Of a DNA stretch of 64,000 nucleotides, positions 15,001 through 26,053 are shown one piece after another; within the stretch, counting starts at the first letter, position 1; each line of letters begins with the position of its first letter. The notes below the pieces were generated by a model. That model was not told where the DNA came from and ran no database searches. It was given only the letters and a program-made list of their open reading frames with translations. The stretch comes from Crambe crambe. Lineage: Eukaryota; Porifera; Demospongiae; Poecilosclerida; Crambeidae. A program made the position numbers and the translations under genes. The DNA is taken from assembly GCA_963924555.1 (NCBI GenBank), contig OZ004597.1, positions 2,932,404 to 2,996,403 on the forward strand. Reading direction: 5' to 3'.

Positions 15001-18000
15001 ATAATAGAGGGTGTTCGCACATTTGGGGAGTGGGTGTAACTAGAATTAGTTACATATCATACCATCTTCAGGAGTCAATATCTGTTGTACAATAGTGGGT
15101 GGTCCGATTCCCACTGTTCCAGCCCTAACAGTGCAGCTGTATGTCGTGTAAGGTCGGAGATTTGAGATGGTGATTGAGAACTGCGAGGAGGAGATGTTGC
15201 GGGTCTCAGTGGGGAGGACAGAGGTCAGCGTGACCAGATAGTAGCGGAGAATTCCATTCTGTTCGTCAGCTTGTGGGGTTCCCCATGACAATGTTATGGT
15301 CCGAGAGTCAGTGGCATTGGTGATGAAGCTGGTAGGTGGACCTGAAGGGACTGCAGAAAAACCCACACATAAACAACAGTATACTCCTGCTGAAAATGGG
15401 TTATTACATCTGGTTTTTCCACCAAAATTAATATCAATACCTTATGTATAAATTAAAAAGTATACATTTCGGCCATACAATACTCATTGTCAACTTACTG
15501 TCTTCTTCTGTCTGAATAGCGAAGACAGAAGTGTAAGGGCCCAGCTGGATTGTAAGAGCAACGACAGAGCAGTGGTAGACGTAGTAGGGATGAAGAGGAC
15601 CAATGGTAATCTGCCGATCATTGGGAGGAGTTGTGTATTGGAACACCATCCCTGTCACATCTTCCGTTATGTTCAGTCGATACTCTCGAATGACACCGTT
15701 GACCTGGGATGGAGGTGGTGGTTGCCAAGTCAGATAGATGTGGGTGGAGTTGAGCGACATTCCAGTGAAGTTGGAGGGGTGAGTACCAGGGGCTGTGGAT
15801 GGATGGACAAAAATAAAGATGAGAAGCTGATCACAACAATCATATCAACAAAGAAAAGGGAAAATACACATAGGGATGAGCTTGAAGTATAATATGGAAA
15901 ATTAAAGTCCTACCAGCTTCAAGAGTCCGAACTGTGACCACTGTACTGAAGGGACCCAATCCCACGGCTGTTCTGGCTGCTATGATGCAGACATAGCTGG
16001 TGTAAGGGGCCAGATTGGGGATGGTGAGGGCAGTGGTGGTGGACGTCAGCTGTGTCCTGGTCCCAGTATCCAGGGATGTGATGTTGATGACGTAGCCTGT
16101 GATGACTCCATTGCGGTCGGGCAGTGGAGGAGGCTGCCAGGTGATCCCTATGCTTCTAGAATTCACAGAACTCACACTGGGAGACTGAGGAGGACCACTT
16201 GGAACTGTACACAAGAATTGAGCAGTTCTATCAAACATTCAGTCAACACTGAATGTCATAGTAACGTAGCATAGTTTTAATATACACTTCATACACACTG
16301 TGTAATGATATTCTAAGCTTGGGGTACATATACTCAAGAGTGGTTGCATGCAGCTACCAGCCTCACCATCTTCCGGTGTTCTAATGGTGACTACTGAAGT
16401 GTAAGGTCCCACACCAACAGTGACAGCAGTGACCACCCACTGGTACTCGTAGTCAGGATGGAGTGATGTTATCTCCAGGGAAGTTGCAGTGCTCAGTCTC
16501 ACAAACACACGGCCTGTGATGACCTCTGTGACGTTAATTCTGTACTCAATAATGACTCCATTCTGGTGGTCTTGAGGAGGAGGGTCCCAAGTGCAGAAGA
16601 TGGCCCTGGAGTTCCTCACCACAGCAGAAGGACTTTCAGGAGCCATGGTTGGGACTGTAAAAACACATAATAATGGTCAGTAGCTACTGATAGAACATGA
16701 AGTGCAAAACTTTGTGGATCATATGGCTATTGCAGCATCTGCTATATTGGAAAGTTCACGTTGTATAATAAGTCTCAGGGAGGAGATGGAAAAGGAGGAA
16801 TTGAAGGGGAAGGGAAGGGGAGGGGAGGAGAGAGAGGAGGAGGAAGAGCGAAAACAAAGGAGTACAAAAATATACCATCCTGGGGAGTGATGAGAGTGAA
16901 TCGACTGCTAAAAGGTCCTATTCCCACTGAAGTCACTGCAGCAATGATGCAGATATAGTTCCTGTAAGGAAGGAGGGAGCTGACAGTGAGAGAAGTCGTG
17001 TTGGAGGTCAGCTGGAAACTCCGCCCACTCTCCACAACAGTCACATTGATCACATAGCGGATAATGACCCCATTCTGCTGATCAGCAGGAGGAGGGTTCC
17101 AGGAGATGGTAGCTGAGCGAGATGACATTGCACGACCAGTGAAGTTGAGAGGACTGCCACTGGGAACTGTAAGGGTCAAAATTAGTGGAATATTAGACCA
17201 AAAAAGAGGTGTTGAGGTGTGGGTGAGTCCAGGTTTTGCTTAGAGAAATGTTACTCATACTAGCTACATGGGATGAAGAAAGTTGTCTGGATCATAGAGG
17301 TTTCTATGTATCGTCATTTCAAGGAGCTCACATCCCAAGCATTCCGATAATAACTAACCCTCATACCATCTTCAGGAGTGGTGATTCGAATAACTTGTGA
17401 GTAAGGTCCCACTCCAATGGTGAAGGCACTGATGACACACTCATACATGTAGTAAGGATGAAGTCCCCGGGCAGTGATGGAGGTGGTGGTACTGGTGAGA
17501 GTAATGACTCTGCCAGTGATAACCTCAGTGATGTTGATCCTGTACTGCGTGATGACCCCATTTCGGTCACCTGCTGGAGGAGGGGACCATGAGATGCCGA
17601 TGGATGAAGAGCTGGTTGCAGAGAGCCTCACACTCTGTGGAGGACTAGTAGGAGCTGGAGAGAATGGGAAAGAAATGAGTATGAAATTTGAATGAATAAT
17701 AGCCATTATATATCCTAGAAAGTGTCCCGATTACAGAAATGTCCTCATAGGTTATGGAGTCCACATATACATACATAACTATTTACCATCTTGTGGAGTG
17801 ACGAGTGTGAATCGAGTGCTGAAGGGTCCAATTCCTGCTGAAGTGACAGCAGCAATGATGCAGATGAAGGTGGTGTAAGGAGTAAGGTTGCTGACACTGA
17901 GGGTGTTGGTGGTGGAAGTCAACTGGAAGGTCCTTCCAGTTTCAACAACTGTCACGTTGATGACATAGCGGATGATTGCTCCATTTTGTTCATCCAGAGG

Positions 18001-21000
18001 AGGTGGAGCCCACGTTATGTTTGCTGAGCGAGAAGTGGTTGGTACTGCATTGAAATTCTCAGGAGGAGCAGTTGGAGCTGAGGGAGAAGGAATGCAATGG
18101 AGGACAAATAAAATCACAGCAGCTATATGGCTAGTTCTAAGGATATGAAAATTATGATTTTTTCCTGGCTTCCCCCTCCCCCTATACCTATGTACTGATC
18201 TAATAATGTTAGTTAGAGCCTCTATAGCTGCACATCCATTCTATCTACCCTGATTAAATAACCTGTTTGTAGAGTAGTTGTGGATACAGATGAAGTGGCA
18301 ACAGAAATAGGACCATATATACTGACAGCTCTAATCACACACATATAAGTCCTATACTCTTGCAAGCCTGTGAAGGTGAAAGATGTTCCAGATGTGGACC
18401 TGGTGATGGTATCTCCCACACTGCTGGTGAGGATGAGGTTGTACGTGGAGATCCTATTCCCAATGGAGGGTGTAGGGGCTACCCAAACTATGGTGATAGT
18501 GGTTGTGCCTGTCAAAGTGATTCGCACAGACGTAGGTGGGTCAGGTCTGGGAGGAGCTAGAGTATAAGGAAAGGGAGAGTGGATATCTAATATTGTGAAT
18601 ATTCTTATATAGCTACTTATGTACAGTAGGATTTATTTAGCTCTCAATCATACATTAGTTGCTTACTGATTTTAATATCAAATATCGCATTGCATTGCAT
18701 GCTCTCATCACAAAATCAATAACAGCAGGCATTCCTTAAATATCGCATTGCATTGCATGCTCTCATCATAAAAATAAATATTCCATTCTTTAAATACCAT
18801 AACCTGCATTGCAGGCTCTATTTCTGTCGCATAACTCACAAAAAAGTAGTATGTTAACGTACGTGCACATGTAACTCCGTCAGAAGCCAATCCAAACCTG
18901 CAAGTGCATTGGAAACTACCAACAGTGTTGGTGCAGTCAGAGGTGGTCGTGTTGCAGTTGTGAGTTCCACAGTTGGCTGGCGTGCCAAGACATTCATTGC
19001 ATGCATCTGAAGAACAGGAAGATTACAGCTATACATCCACTCTATAGAGGTAGCTAGTGAAATCTATAATCACTCAGTTAACTTGCTATACTGATAATGG
19101 TCATAGCTACAGCATTCTCAGACTTCCACTCACCTGTGCAAGTGAAGCCATTACCGAGTGTGCCACTGGGACATGCACACTGATAACTACCAATAGTATT
19201 TGTACAGGTGGCAATAGCATCACAGCGGTCAGTACCACGAGAACACTCATTGATATCTATGGAGTATTAAGAAGAAAGGAATCCATGATTTCAATCATAG
19301 AACATCTTCCATTTCATGCTTCAGACCTCTGCATGTACTGCCACTGAGTTCAAATCCAGTGTTGCAATCACATCTGTAACTCCCTGGAGTGTTCACACAA
19401 CGCGAGTTTGATTGGCACGTGAACATCCCTGTACTGCACTCGTCAATATCTGGAATCAAAAATCAGGTGATTGATATTCTGCTCTATCATAAAGTCACAT
19501 ACCAACACATGTGCCTCCGCTTTGCATGTAGCCATTTTGACAACCTGTAGTTACATGGTTTTAAATCATGGAGTGTCCGTGTTAACAATAGAGTATAGAG
19601 TATGGTTCACATACTGTATACCTGTTGTGAAAGTCCAGAAAGATGTGCTGGCGACAGCAATCGATTCTTGGTTGCAAAACATGGTCCCAACAGCAACTCC
19701 TGCAATGTGCACAAAAATCTAAATACCCCTGGCCCTAGGCACATATTGCTATAAGCCATAGTGCTATGATGCATTCAACATACCACTATCAATCAAGATA
19801 TAATGTGCAACTCCAGCAGAAAAGCTGTGACTGAACCTGAAGGTGAGCACTCGACCACCACTACCAGTGGCTGGGTATGTGGCTGAGGATGACGTCACAT
19901 CAAAACTATACACAAGTCTTCTGCTTATTTGCTCATAGAATCTAATGTACCTTCTCGAGCTGGGTCGGGAAATCTACATCAATATTTAATTTCAATTTGC
20001 TACACACTATATGATAATAATGAATTGGGGGAGTTGGAAAGAAAAATGGCATGAATATTAATCATGGAAATCCAAAATCATTGATTGATGAGAAATTTTT
20101 ACCATTTAAATGAGCAGGTGAAAAAAAAAGAATTTCAATCGCATACTACTGCATACAATTGCATTCACTATTATGCTTTAATTATGCTTTAAAGAGGCTA
20201 ATTGGGTTGGAATAGAGATCTGCTTCGTATGCCTCATTAGTACCACTTTCAAACCAACTTACTAACTGGAATCTTGGTGTTTTACATATCCTTTCATATC
20301 AACTTACAGCCTTGTCTTGTCGTTATTGTCAACTTACAGCCTGATCGAATGTAATGCTCCAGGTTGTTGATGAAGTAGGTGAGAATCTTCCGATGGGTGA
20401 GACAGAGCTTTGTGAAGCTTGTGGTCCAGTAACTGTTAGGGAAATCAGATAATAATAATAATAATAATGATTATAGAGTTTTTCACATGGGTGCCATTAC
20501 CTCCACCCAATAGAGTGATACATGAGCGATTGGAAACAAGGCTGTAAGAAGATAAAGATTTTTGAAATATGGTAGCCCATCTCTACCACTTCTATAAATT
20601 ATTGGTTTGCTCACTTATTGCTACTCCTGGCACTGAAGCAGAAGATGTTGATCCCACTCTGGGATGTTGTGGGGGTCCAAGTGACATTAATGTAATAATG
20701 CTGTGTGTTGTATGCACTCCTGGTCACACTTGACTTCCTCAACCCCAATGGTGATGATGTAGGGAAATCCACTATGCTATTTGTGAAAAAAAAAAAGGTC
20801 AGAGTAACTACTTCTTTTTTTCCTTTTTTTTTTGGCAGTGGTAAAGTTTATTCATTTTTCACCGCAAGCAGTTAATTCTTGATTAAATTTAACAGAGGGA
20901 GATGACATCTTAAAGCTTATAAAGTAGGAATTTGTCAAGAATTATAACAGCTATAGCAATCAAGGGAGAAAATGGACTATAGTTAGCTCTACCTGACACC

Positions 21001-22060
21001 AGAACCACCAGATGCTGCCACAATTCCAGCAGTATATGTAGTTCCAAATGGTACAGGAAGACACGATCCATCAGGAGGGGTCTCCCCAGCTACCAATGAA
21101 GGCTGGATACCTCCTGTGCAAGGCTGGCTGGAGGAGAAGAGGTTGATGAGAAACTGGAGTGGGACACTGCTCAAGGGAGTAGTGCTTGAGCTTGATATGA
21201 AATCTTCCACTTGAATGGCCACACCATACCATCCAGTGCGCTGAGATGCAGTAGTCCAGGAAAGAGTGCAAGTGTTCTGATGAAAGAAAAATGTAAGTCT
21301 CTACACTAGGAAAGAGTTAGCTAAGTAGCATTTAACATTGATGGGTTCCAGTATGATGAAGCCTGTCTATAGCTATAAAGGCTGTATACTAAAACACACA
21401 CCATACACCCTTCTTTTACAACTTAATGTCAACCATTAATTGATACTAGTGGAACTTTTCAATGAAAGATGTTTTGGGACCAAAAAGAATGTCCCAATTA
21501 GAGTTCATTTCGTGGGGGAGGAGGGGGGAGGGGGAGGGGGGATGATTACACTAGCTACACTATGTTTCACTTCTCTCCATGCACAAATTGGTGTTGTGAT
21601 GCAATGGATGGTAGTGGCAGCCCTATTGAAATTAATGGAGAATACCATGGCATCACCAATGGCATCATTATGGAGAAAAGTCTCTAGCTATACTGTATTG
21701 GCTCCATGAGTCCACATCTGATGGGCCATGCATTCAGAGTAGCTAGCTAAAGTTCATGAAGACTAGTCTATACCGAGTCTAGCACTGCTCCAGGTAGGGT
21801 TCGGCAAACTCCTGAACATTCACTGCTTCCTGAGGCCCATCTACAGCGAACAACATCCCTGTCAGGATCTTGAACTGGTATACTGAGGGTGTGGGTGCAG
21901 CCTTGTTGCAGTCGTACTATGGGTGTGGTGGAAGTGAGAGGGGAGGAGTTCACTCTTCCATTGTCAGATCTCCTTCCTAAGTTTCCTGAGACTCTGACAG
22001 ACCAACCACCACCTCCAACATTCAGAGGTATCCAACAACATGAAGAATAACTGGTATGAA

Positions 22061-22099
<39 letters not shown>

Positions 22100-22822
22100 G
22101 CTGATGCACATGCCCAGTGTAGCTATAATCCTATCTGAGTGATCCAGTATATACACCAGAGAGAGGTAGCTCTCTATGTAGGAGAATTTCTCGGAATACC
22201 TAATTGCCAAGCATTGCACATGTGTGTGCACCTGCTGCATGCAGCATCCATATGTGCACAAAATTAACTAAGGGAAAGGAATGCAAACAGTACAGCATTA
22301 AATTTACTACTTTATTTCATGTGCAAATTATAAATTACCTACAAAATGGCCAAGTTCTCTTATAACTTACGTTGCTATAAAGGAAGATGAAGTTCCTATG
22401 TTGTAGACATAAGTCCTTTCACCAGCCACCCAATCTTCAGCAGCACTAAAGTCAGTACAATAGAAAGACATTGTTCCCACTGTCCCACTACACCCGGAAG
22501 AACAGGAGAGTGTGCCACCTCCAAAGAGTCTAGTAGAGCCAATATCAGCTGTGGTGCAGAACACTCCTCCACTTGATCTCCTCCAAGCTATACGGTGAGT
22601 GATTTCAATCTATGAGAAAGTAAACAATTCAACTTTGAATCAAATAGATAAGCAAACAAACAAAAAAGACATAGCTACAAAATTATAATGGAAACTCACT
22701 CTTCCATCAAAATTCTGAGCATTCAAAGGTCGCCATTGAATAATGCCACCCCTAAAATGTGAACCCATGACAATCTCACTCAGTCCAAGTATCATGATGA
22801 ATATCCACATTTTGAACTCCAT
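1..22822 (-). CDS. Giant extracellular protein: signal peptide, SHFRGG region, EGF-like repeats, at least 38 FN3 domains (C-terminus outside window)
   Basis: About 4,330 codons in 50 exons are inside the window, and the gene continues past the left edge. The protein begins with a hydrophobic signal peptide ending near VMGSHFRGG, so it is secreted or a type I membrane protein. Order from the N-terminus: unassigned cysteine-containing region, short Cys motif, two calcium-binding EGF domains (DIDEC, DINEC), one further EGF-like domain, then a long FN3 array. All splice phases fit: N-terminal exons join in frame, and every complete FN3 exon is a multiple of three and phase 1-1. Start at 22822 directly follows a CAACAG acceptor, so a 5' UTR intron is likely. 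Related sponge FN3 arrays are often labelled PTPRQ-like, from memory; without the C-terminus I cannot say whether a transmembrane segment or phosphatase follows. Adhesion or matrix/receptor function is inferred from architecture only. Confidence 0.88.
233..625 (-). other. Enlarged FN3 exon with acidic insertion
   Basis: This exon is 393 bases against about 290 for the others. The additional codons form an insertion after RYTIEYGLL containing a run of Asp encoded by a GAT-type triplet repeat (plus strand positions about 461-481), then a Ser/Asn/Pro-rich stretch. The insertion falls between strands C and E of the FN3 fold, so it probably makes a long surface loop. The trinucleotide run may vary in length between individuals. 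Confidence 0.75.
7837..7908. repeat. (TTTG)n microsatellite
   Basis: About 17 copies of tttg lie in an intron of the FN3 gene, between the exons at 7485-7781 and 8033-8320. No other feature is visible in this intron. Confidence 0.95.
8828..8870. repeat. (TCTG/TATC)n microsatellite
   Basis: A tetranucleotide run of tctg units interrupted by tatc, located in an FN3 gene intron. Confidence 0.9.
11395..11585. repeat. Decayed tandem copies of an FN3 exon end including its splice donor
   Basis: The 3' end of the FN3 exon 11541-11888 plus its donor (about 11516-11585) is repeated at about 11434-11499, and its inner half again at about 11403-11430. The copies share cttgagat, gcttac, tattcatcagt and actgaaattt in the same order. 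The first copy on the minus strand still reads as exon-like sequence ([14 protein letters not shown] against [14 protein letters not shown] in the exon) and keeps a GTAAGC donor. Confidence 0.7.
14309..14893 (-). other. Single exon encoding two fused FN3 domains
   Basis: This 585-base exon is the only one in the array with two complete FN3 domains. The first ends [12 protein letters not shown] and runs straight into the second ([16 protein letters not shown]) where every other domain boundary has an intron. The join coincides with the usual intron position (after PED), so a precise intron loss is the simplest explanation. Confidence 0.85.
18681..18768. repeat. Direct repeat with 58-base period
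   Basis: A 30-base block containing atcgcattgcattgcatgc and ctctcatca occurs at 18681-18710 and again, identical, at 18739-18768, with a weaker third relative near 18794. It lies in the intron between the last EGF exon and the first FN3 exon. Confidence 0.8.
18863..19449 (-). other. Three EGF-like domains (two calcium-binding)
   Basis: Exons 19327-19449, 19134-19256 and 18863-19006 each encode one EGF-like domain in phase 1-1. The first two open with DIDEC and DINEC, the calcium-binding EGF signature, and have the expected six cysteines with [10 protein letters not shown] and [10 protein letters not shown] toward the end. The third opens DACNEC, lacks the canonical D-I-D/N-E, but keeps [10 protein letters not shown]. 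Calcium-binding EGF tandems normally make rigid rods in matrix and receptor proteins. They form the hinge between the N-terminal region and the FN3 array. Confidence 0.85.
19503..22822 (-). other. N-terminal module of the FN3 gene: signal peptide plus unassigned SHFRGG region
   Basis: Exons in coding order: 22700-22822, 22371-22609, 21774-22050, 20993-21276, 20615-20776, 20501-20541, 20338-20432, 19784-19973, 19622-19699 and 19503-19544. The mature protein would begin [12 protein letters not shown]. Exon 2 begins [12 protein letters not shown] and carries five cysteines ([18 protein letters not shown]). Later exons contain [22 protein letters not shown] and [10 protein letters not shown], so paired cysteines look likely. 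The last two exons ([25 protein letters not shown]) lead directly into the EGF repeats. I recognise the SHFRGG opening only as something recurring at the start of large invertebrate secreted proteins and cannot attach a function. Confidence 0.75.
22057..22099. repeat. (AAAT)n microsatellite
   Basis: About eleven copies of aaat/taaa begin a few bases from the acceptor of the exon 21774-22050 of the FN3 gene. On the coding strand this is a (TTTA)n run just upstream of the splice acceptor. Confidence 0.9.
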
Positions 22823-23419
22823 CTGTTGAAATATTGTTTATGAGGTATTATAATGGGTTATCACACATAACCTAACATCATAAAGGGGGAATTTGAAAGA
22901 AGATAATTAAGGTAAATTAGCTGGATAGATCTTAAGTTCTTTTTATTCACGGAGGATTCATGGCTAAGCAGTCACAAGTTGTTCTTAATAGCTAATGAAT
23001 GTTAAGAGTGCATATCACATCCCATGCACACAGTGACACTTAGTCTCCTCCATAACATTATTTATTACATAGCAGTAGATATATCCAGCTGTATCATCAA
23101 AAATTTAATAGTATTCATGGTAGCTAGTCTTTCACTCAAGGATTCATTATGCAACTATTAAACTTAGCTAATAATTATTATTGGCTATGTAGCTATCACA
23201 ATTATAATAATAGTAGCAGACAACATAGACCTATGTACAATATACATAACACTATTCATGATGAAATTGTATACCCTCCATGGGGTAGCTAGCTACATGA
23301 TTCTGCTGCCATAGCTCTATGTATAGCTAGCTACTTTACATAATTAGGCTTACTACTGTAGGTTTTTCTACTTTTCCTAGCTAGATACTTGTTCATCTAC
23401 AACTAGCTAGCATACTAGA

Positions 23420-23506
23420 TACACTGTAAAATAAATAACCCAGTTTTATAAGCTGTTCAGCTATCCGAATTGGTGGGTTCTTTTTATACTGTTATTTTAC
23501 AGTGTA
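23420..23506. mobile_element. Short terminal-inverted-repeat element (MITE-like)
   Basis: The 87-base segment begins tacactgtaaaataa and ends with the reverse complement ttattttacagtgta, a perfect 15-base inverted repeat, with a partly matching inner region (ataaccc / gggtt). TA ends on both sides fit a Tc1/mariner-type target site. There is no coding capacity. It lies in the presumed 5' UTR intron of the FN3 gene. Confidence 0.55.
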
Positions 23507-23687
23507 TTATGCATAGTAGCTAAATGCATGATCCTTACAGTAAAAGCTTGCTTTCTCACACTCGTGCACCCCTAAGTATATTTTGTATCAGTGCTAGCTA
23601 GCTACTAGCTATGAGTCAGCTTGCTGCATACGTTACTAGCTAATCAATGGTAAAGCCGAAGAACTTAAGCTAGCACATGCACCTCAC

Positions 23688-23780
23688 CTTGTGAACTCAA
23701 CTTTTCGGCTGACTTTTTCAGATGGAAATGACGATGCTCACTGTTCGAAGCATCTCTAGCACTGCGCATGCGTCAGAGCC
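23688..23780 (-). promoter_or_regulatory. Probable 5' UTR exon and promoter zone of the FN3 gene
   Basis: On the minus strand, ACAAG followed by GTGAGG ends at 23688, a strong donor, and the start codon at 22822 is immediately preceded by a CAACAG acceptor. A UTR intron of about 865 bases (22823-23687) is therefore likely. A palindromic TGCGCATGCG word at 23763-23772 resembles the animal NRF1 site. The upper end of the exon is not determined. No TATA box is apparent. Confidence 0.45.
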
Positions 23781-24547
23781 CAAGCATGCATCATATACGA
23801 CACGTGTACTAAGAAGTCCTAGCGTAAACTCTCATGCTGGGAGAAGCTCAGTAGCTAGCAGTCAGTGGGTGTTTAAAATGTTCATAAAACCTCAAATTTC
23901 AAATTGTGATCATGGGTTGCTCAGCATAGTAGCTCAACAGCACCATGTAAGCTTACCAATCTTCTGTAGATGTAGCTAACTCCTTCTAGTGCTTCTCTAG
24001 AATGTGGTCAATGAGTCTGATCTCTTGCAGAGGTCTAGCATCACACAAGTGGCATGGACACTGACCCTTTACCATGGTGACCCAATGCTCAGCATTTGCA
24101 GACTAGACACAACTTGTAGGTACCTGCATGCACATTCTCATTCTGTAAGGGACTTTAGTTCACTTGGAGCTAAATTGATACTCCACTGACTAGAAAAAAA
24201 AAGCTAGCCAGCTAATAAATTATGGGGTAGCTAAAACAATTATTCTAGGAAGGTAATTACAAACAGGATGATTGATTACTGCCTGGGAGTTAGGATCATA
24301 TATATCCCATTCAAATATTTCATAAATTCATACAAAATAGTATGCTGCGCTGTGTGTGAGAGACCACACACCATCCATTTCATCAGACTATCTTGTGACC
24401 ACATGATATCATAATGAATACAGTTTAACTTGAAGTATACAGTTATTCATAAAGTGCACATGTTACATTGATGGAGTTTTGTGCATGCTTGTAGCAATAA
24501 ATTGGATTGAACTCTAGAAAACCTTATTCATGATTTTTAGAAAATGC
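23781..24547. other. Intergenic interval, no gene seen
   Basis: This stretch separates the probable FN3 gene 5' exon from the first small paralogue. It is AT-rich with scattered tagctagct words. Open frames here are short and have no recognisable domain or matching splice sites. Confidence 0.5.
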
Positions 24548-24555
24548 TATAAATA
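24548..24555 (+). promoter_or_regulatory. TATA box of small paralogue A
   Basis: TATAAATA lies 62 bases before the first-exon start codon at 24617, so transcription would start near 24580 and give a 5' UTR of about 35 bases. The position is typical of a TATA-driven promoter. Confidence 0.55.
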
Positions 24556-24616
24556 GACCACACAACTCCATAATTAGTTCTAATTACAAGCTCACTAGCT
24601 ACTCAAGATAGCTAAA

Positions 24617-25298
24617 ATGACTGCAAGTGAATCAGCAATAGATTACGAAGGTATGTACAGCTCATTAAAAAGTTTTTGGTCCTAAATAATATTAATCTAC
24701 AGAACTGCCAAAGAAATATCATGAAAGACCCAAAAGTGCTGGTTGGAAAAGATCCAGGAGTGCCAGTTTAGGAAGCCCCAGAAGGGCCAGTTTAGGGAAC
24801 CCCAAAAGTCCAATACCTCTTGGGTCTCTCACTGCTCAGCTTGCCTCTAAGTCATTTTGGAACATGGGCATGTTCAATGAGAGATTAAAGCAAATCGCCC
24901 ACACCATCTTGAAGGAATCTTCCAGCTTGGGGAGCAGTATTGAATCATTTGATGACTCAAAGAATGATTCCAGAAGTTCTTCAGAATTGGATATACAAGT
25001 CAGTGATAATGACTCACAAAAAAGAGACTCAGTTATGGATCGTGAGCTAAGACATACAGCATTAGATGACTCAAAGGATGATTCCAGAAGTTATTCAGAA
25101 TTGGATATACAAGTCAGTGATAATGACTCACAAAAAAGAGACTCAGTTATGGATCGTGAACTAAGACACACAGTGTTTGATAAGAACAGAATCTCCAGAT
25201 CAAGAGGCTATAAAACTCCTCCCTATCTCAGTCCAGGCATTTGTACAAGACACTTAATACATCGGCCAGGCTACAACAGAAATCCAAATGAAAATTGA
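24617..25298 (+). CDS. Small Ser-rich protein, unrecognised family, paralogue A
   Basis: Exons 24617-24650 and 24703-25298 give 209 residues; the 52-base intron has GTATGT and TACAG ends and is phase 1. The protein has a basic Ser-Pro-rich N-terminal part (SRSASLGSPRRASLG), a conserved box IPLGSLTAQLASKSFWN, an acidic Ser/Asp region with two near-identical 38-residue repeats, and a C-terminal KTPPYLSPGI motif. There is no signal peptide, membrane segment or known domain. The RxxS sites in the N-terminal part suggest basophilic kinase targets, but that is inference. The neighbour at 26114 is a clear paralogue. I do not recognise the family and assign no function. Confidence 0.75.
24951..25178 (+). 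repeat. In-frame 114-base tandem duplication inside paralogue A
   Basis: Two adjacent copies (24951-25064 and 25065-25178) each encode DDSK(N/D)DSRS(S/Y)SELDIQV... ending DRELRHT. Only a few bases differ, so the duplication is recent. Paralogue B has a single DRELRH motif. Confidence 0.92.
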
Positions 25299-25924
25299 TG
25301 AACACAACTCAAAAATAATCAACCTTTGCATTGCTATTCTGAACATTATTTCAGCTGAATTAATTCTGTTAACTCCCCCACTATTGAATGAAACATTTTT
25401 ACTAGCTAACATGCAAGGAATTGTATATTAAATAGTACATAATTCTTTCCCTCATAGACACAGAAGAATAACACCCCAAATGAAAGTACCAATACAACAG
25501 GATCATTTCATTTTTACATAGCTAGGCGGCTGAGGCACTTGAGTTTTGGGGGGGCTGAGGATGAGGTGTAATGTAGAAAGTGCACCAGATATGGGCCAAG
25601 CCATTGAAAGTAGCTAGCTAGGAAGTCTAAACAGAAGCTTTGCTGCTAAGCTAATAACATCAAGCTCAATATCACTCAATGCAGTGGTAACCCACTAACT
25701 TGATTGTAGCAGCTGCAAATTTTTAATCAGCTATATGTAAGTTCATTGCTAATCATGTGATTGTTTTAACAGAGCATTGCACATTCTAACAAGTCTAACA
25801 GTTCAATGAAAGGTTCAGTGAAAAAGACGTAATGTAGGCAAAATTTTTTGAGGGGGCTGAGCCCCCCTTTCAGAATTTTGGGGGGGCTCTAGCCCCTCTA
25901 GCCCCCACCCCCTCAGCCTCTGAT

Positions 25925-26046
25925 TTACATGTGACACGTCATGTGACGGTGCGCACCGGCGCGGCCGCGCCGGCCCGAAGACGCGCGCGCATGGACGGCA
26001 CCTTCGACACACCCCTTTTTCTACTGCGCGCGTGACGTCTGCGCAT
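25925..26046. promoter_or_regulatory. GC-rich CpG-dense island upstream of paralogue B with 18-base palindrome
   Basis: A sharply GC-rich and CpG-dense patch stands out from AT-rich surroundings. It contains a perfect 18-base palindrome at 25956-25973 (ccggcgcgg and its reverse complement), runs of gcgcgc, and TGACGT-type words (cacgtcatgtgacg, gcgtgacgtctgcgc) resembling CRE/ATF half-sites. It ends just before the TATA box of paralogue B, so a promoter role is likely; the individual factor sites are guesses. Confidence 0.45.
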
Positions 26047-26053
26047 AAGCAAA

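Larger units (their letters stand above)
1..18556 (-). other. FN3 array, 36 complete exons with 37 domains plus one partial
   Basis: Exons in coding order: 18263-18556, 17787-18077, 17367-17654, 16876-17166, 16367-16654, 15914-16204, 15499-15792, 15063-15350, 14309-14893 (two domains), 13769-14062, 13132-13419, 12559-12846, 12098-12388, 11541-11888, 11049-11342, 10493-10786, 10012-10299, 9506-9793, 8989-9276, 8505-8795, 8033-8320, 7485-7781, 7046-7330, 6448-6741, 5989-6282, 5434-5721, 5038-5325, 4667-4954, 4066-4350, 3551-3841, 2889-3185, 2453-2749, 1953-2240, 1483-1773, 774-1061, 233-625, 1-167 (partial). Each shows the FN3 pattern: conserved W in strand B (SLSWxPP), NGxIxxY, and a YxCxVxAxT strand F. 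Two sequence classes are visible: one with LHP(F/Y)Y before the F strand and one with L(R/K/L)P(F/Y)T followed by TSVG. Many Asn-x-Ser/Thr sites suggest heavy N-glycosylation. All lengths are divisible by three, so domains can be skipped or duplicated without frameshift. Confidence 0.9.

Noticed and set aside
15572-15892. Plus-strand frames of about 100 codons across the FN3 region
   Set aside because: Mirror frames of FN3 exons on the minus strand; they have no splice logic or domain content.
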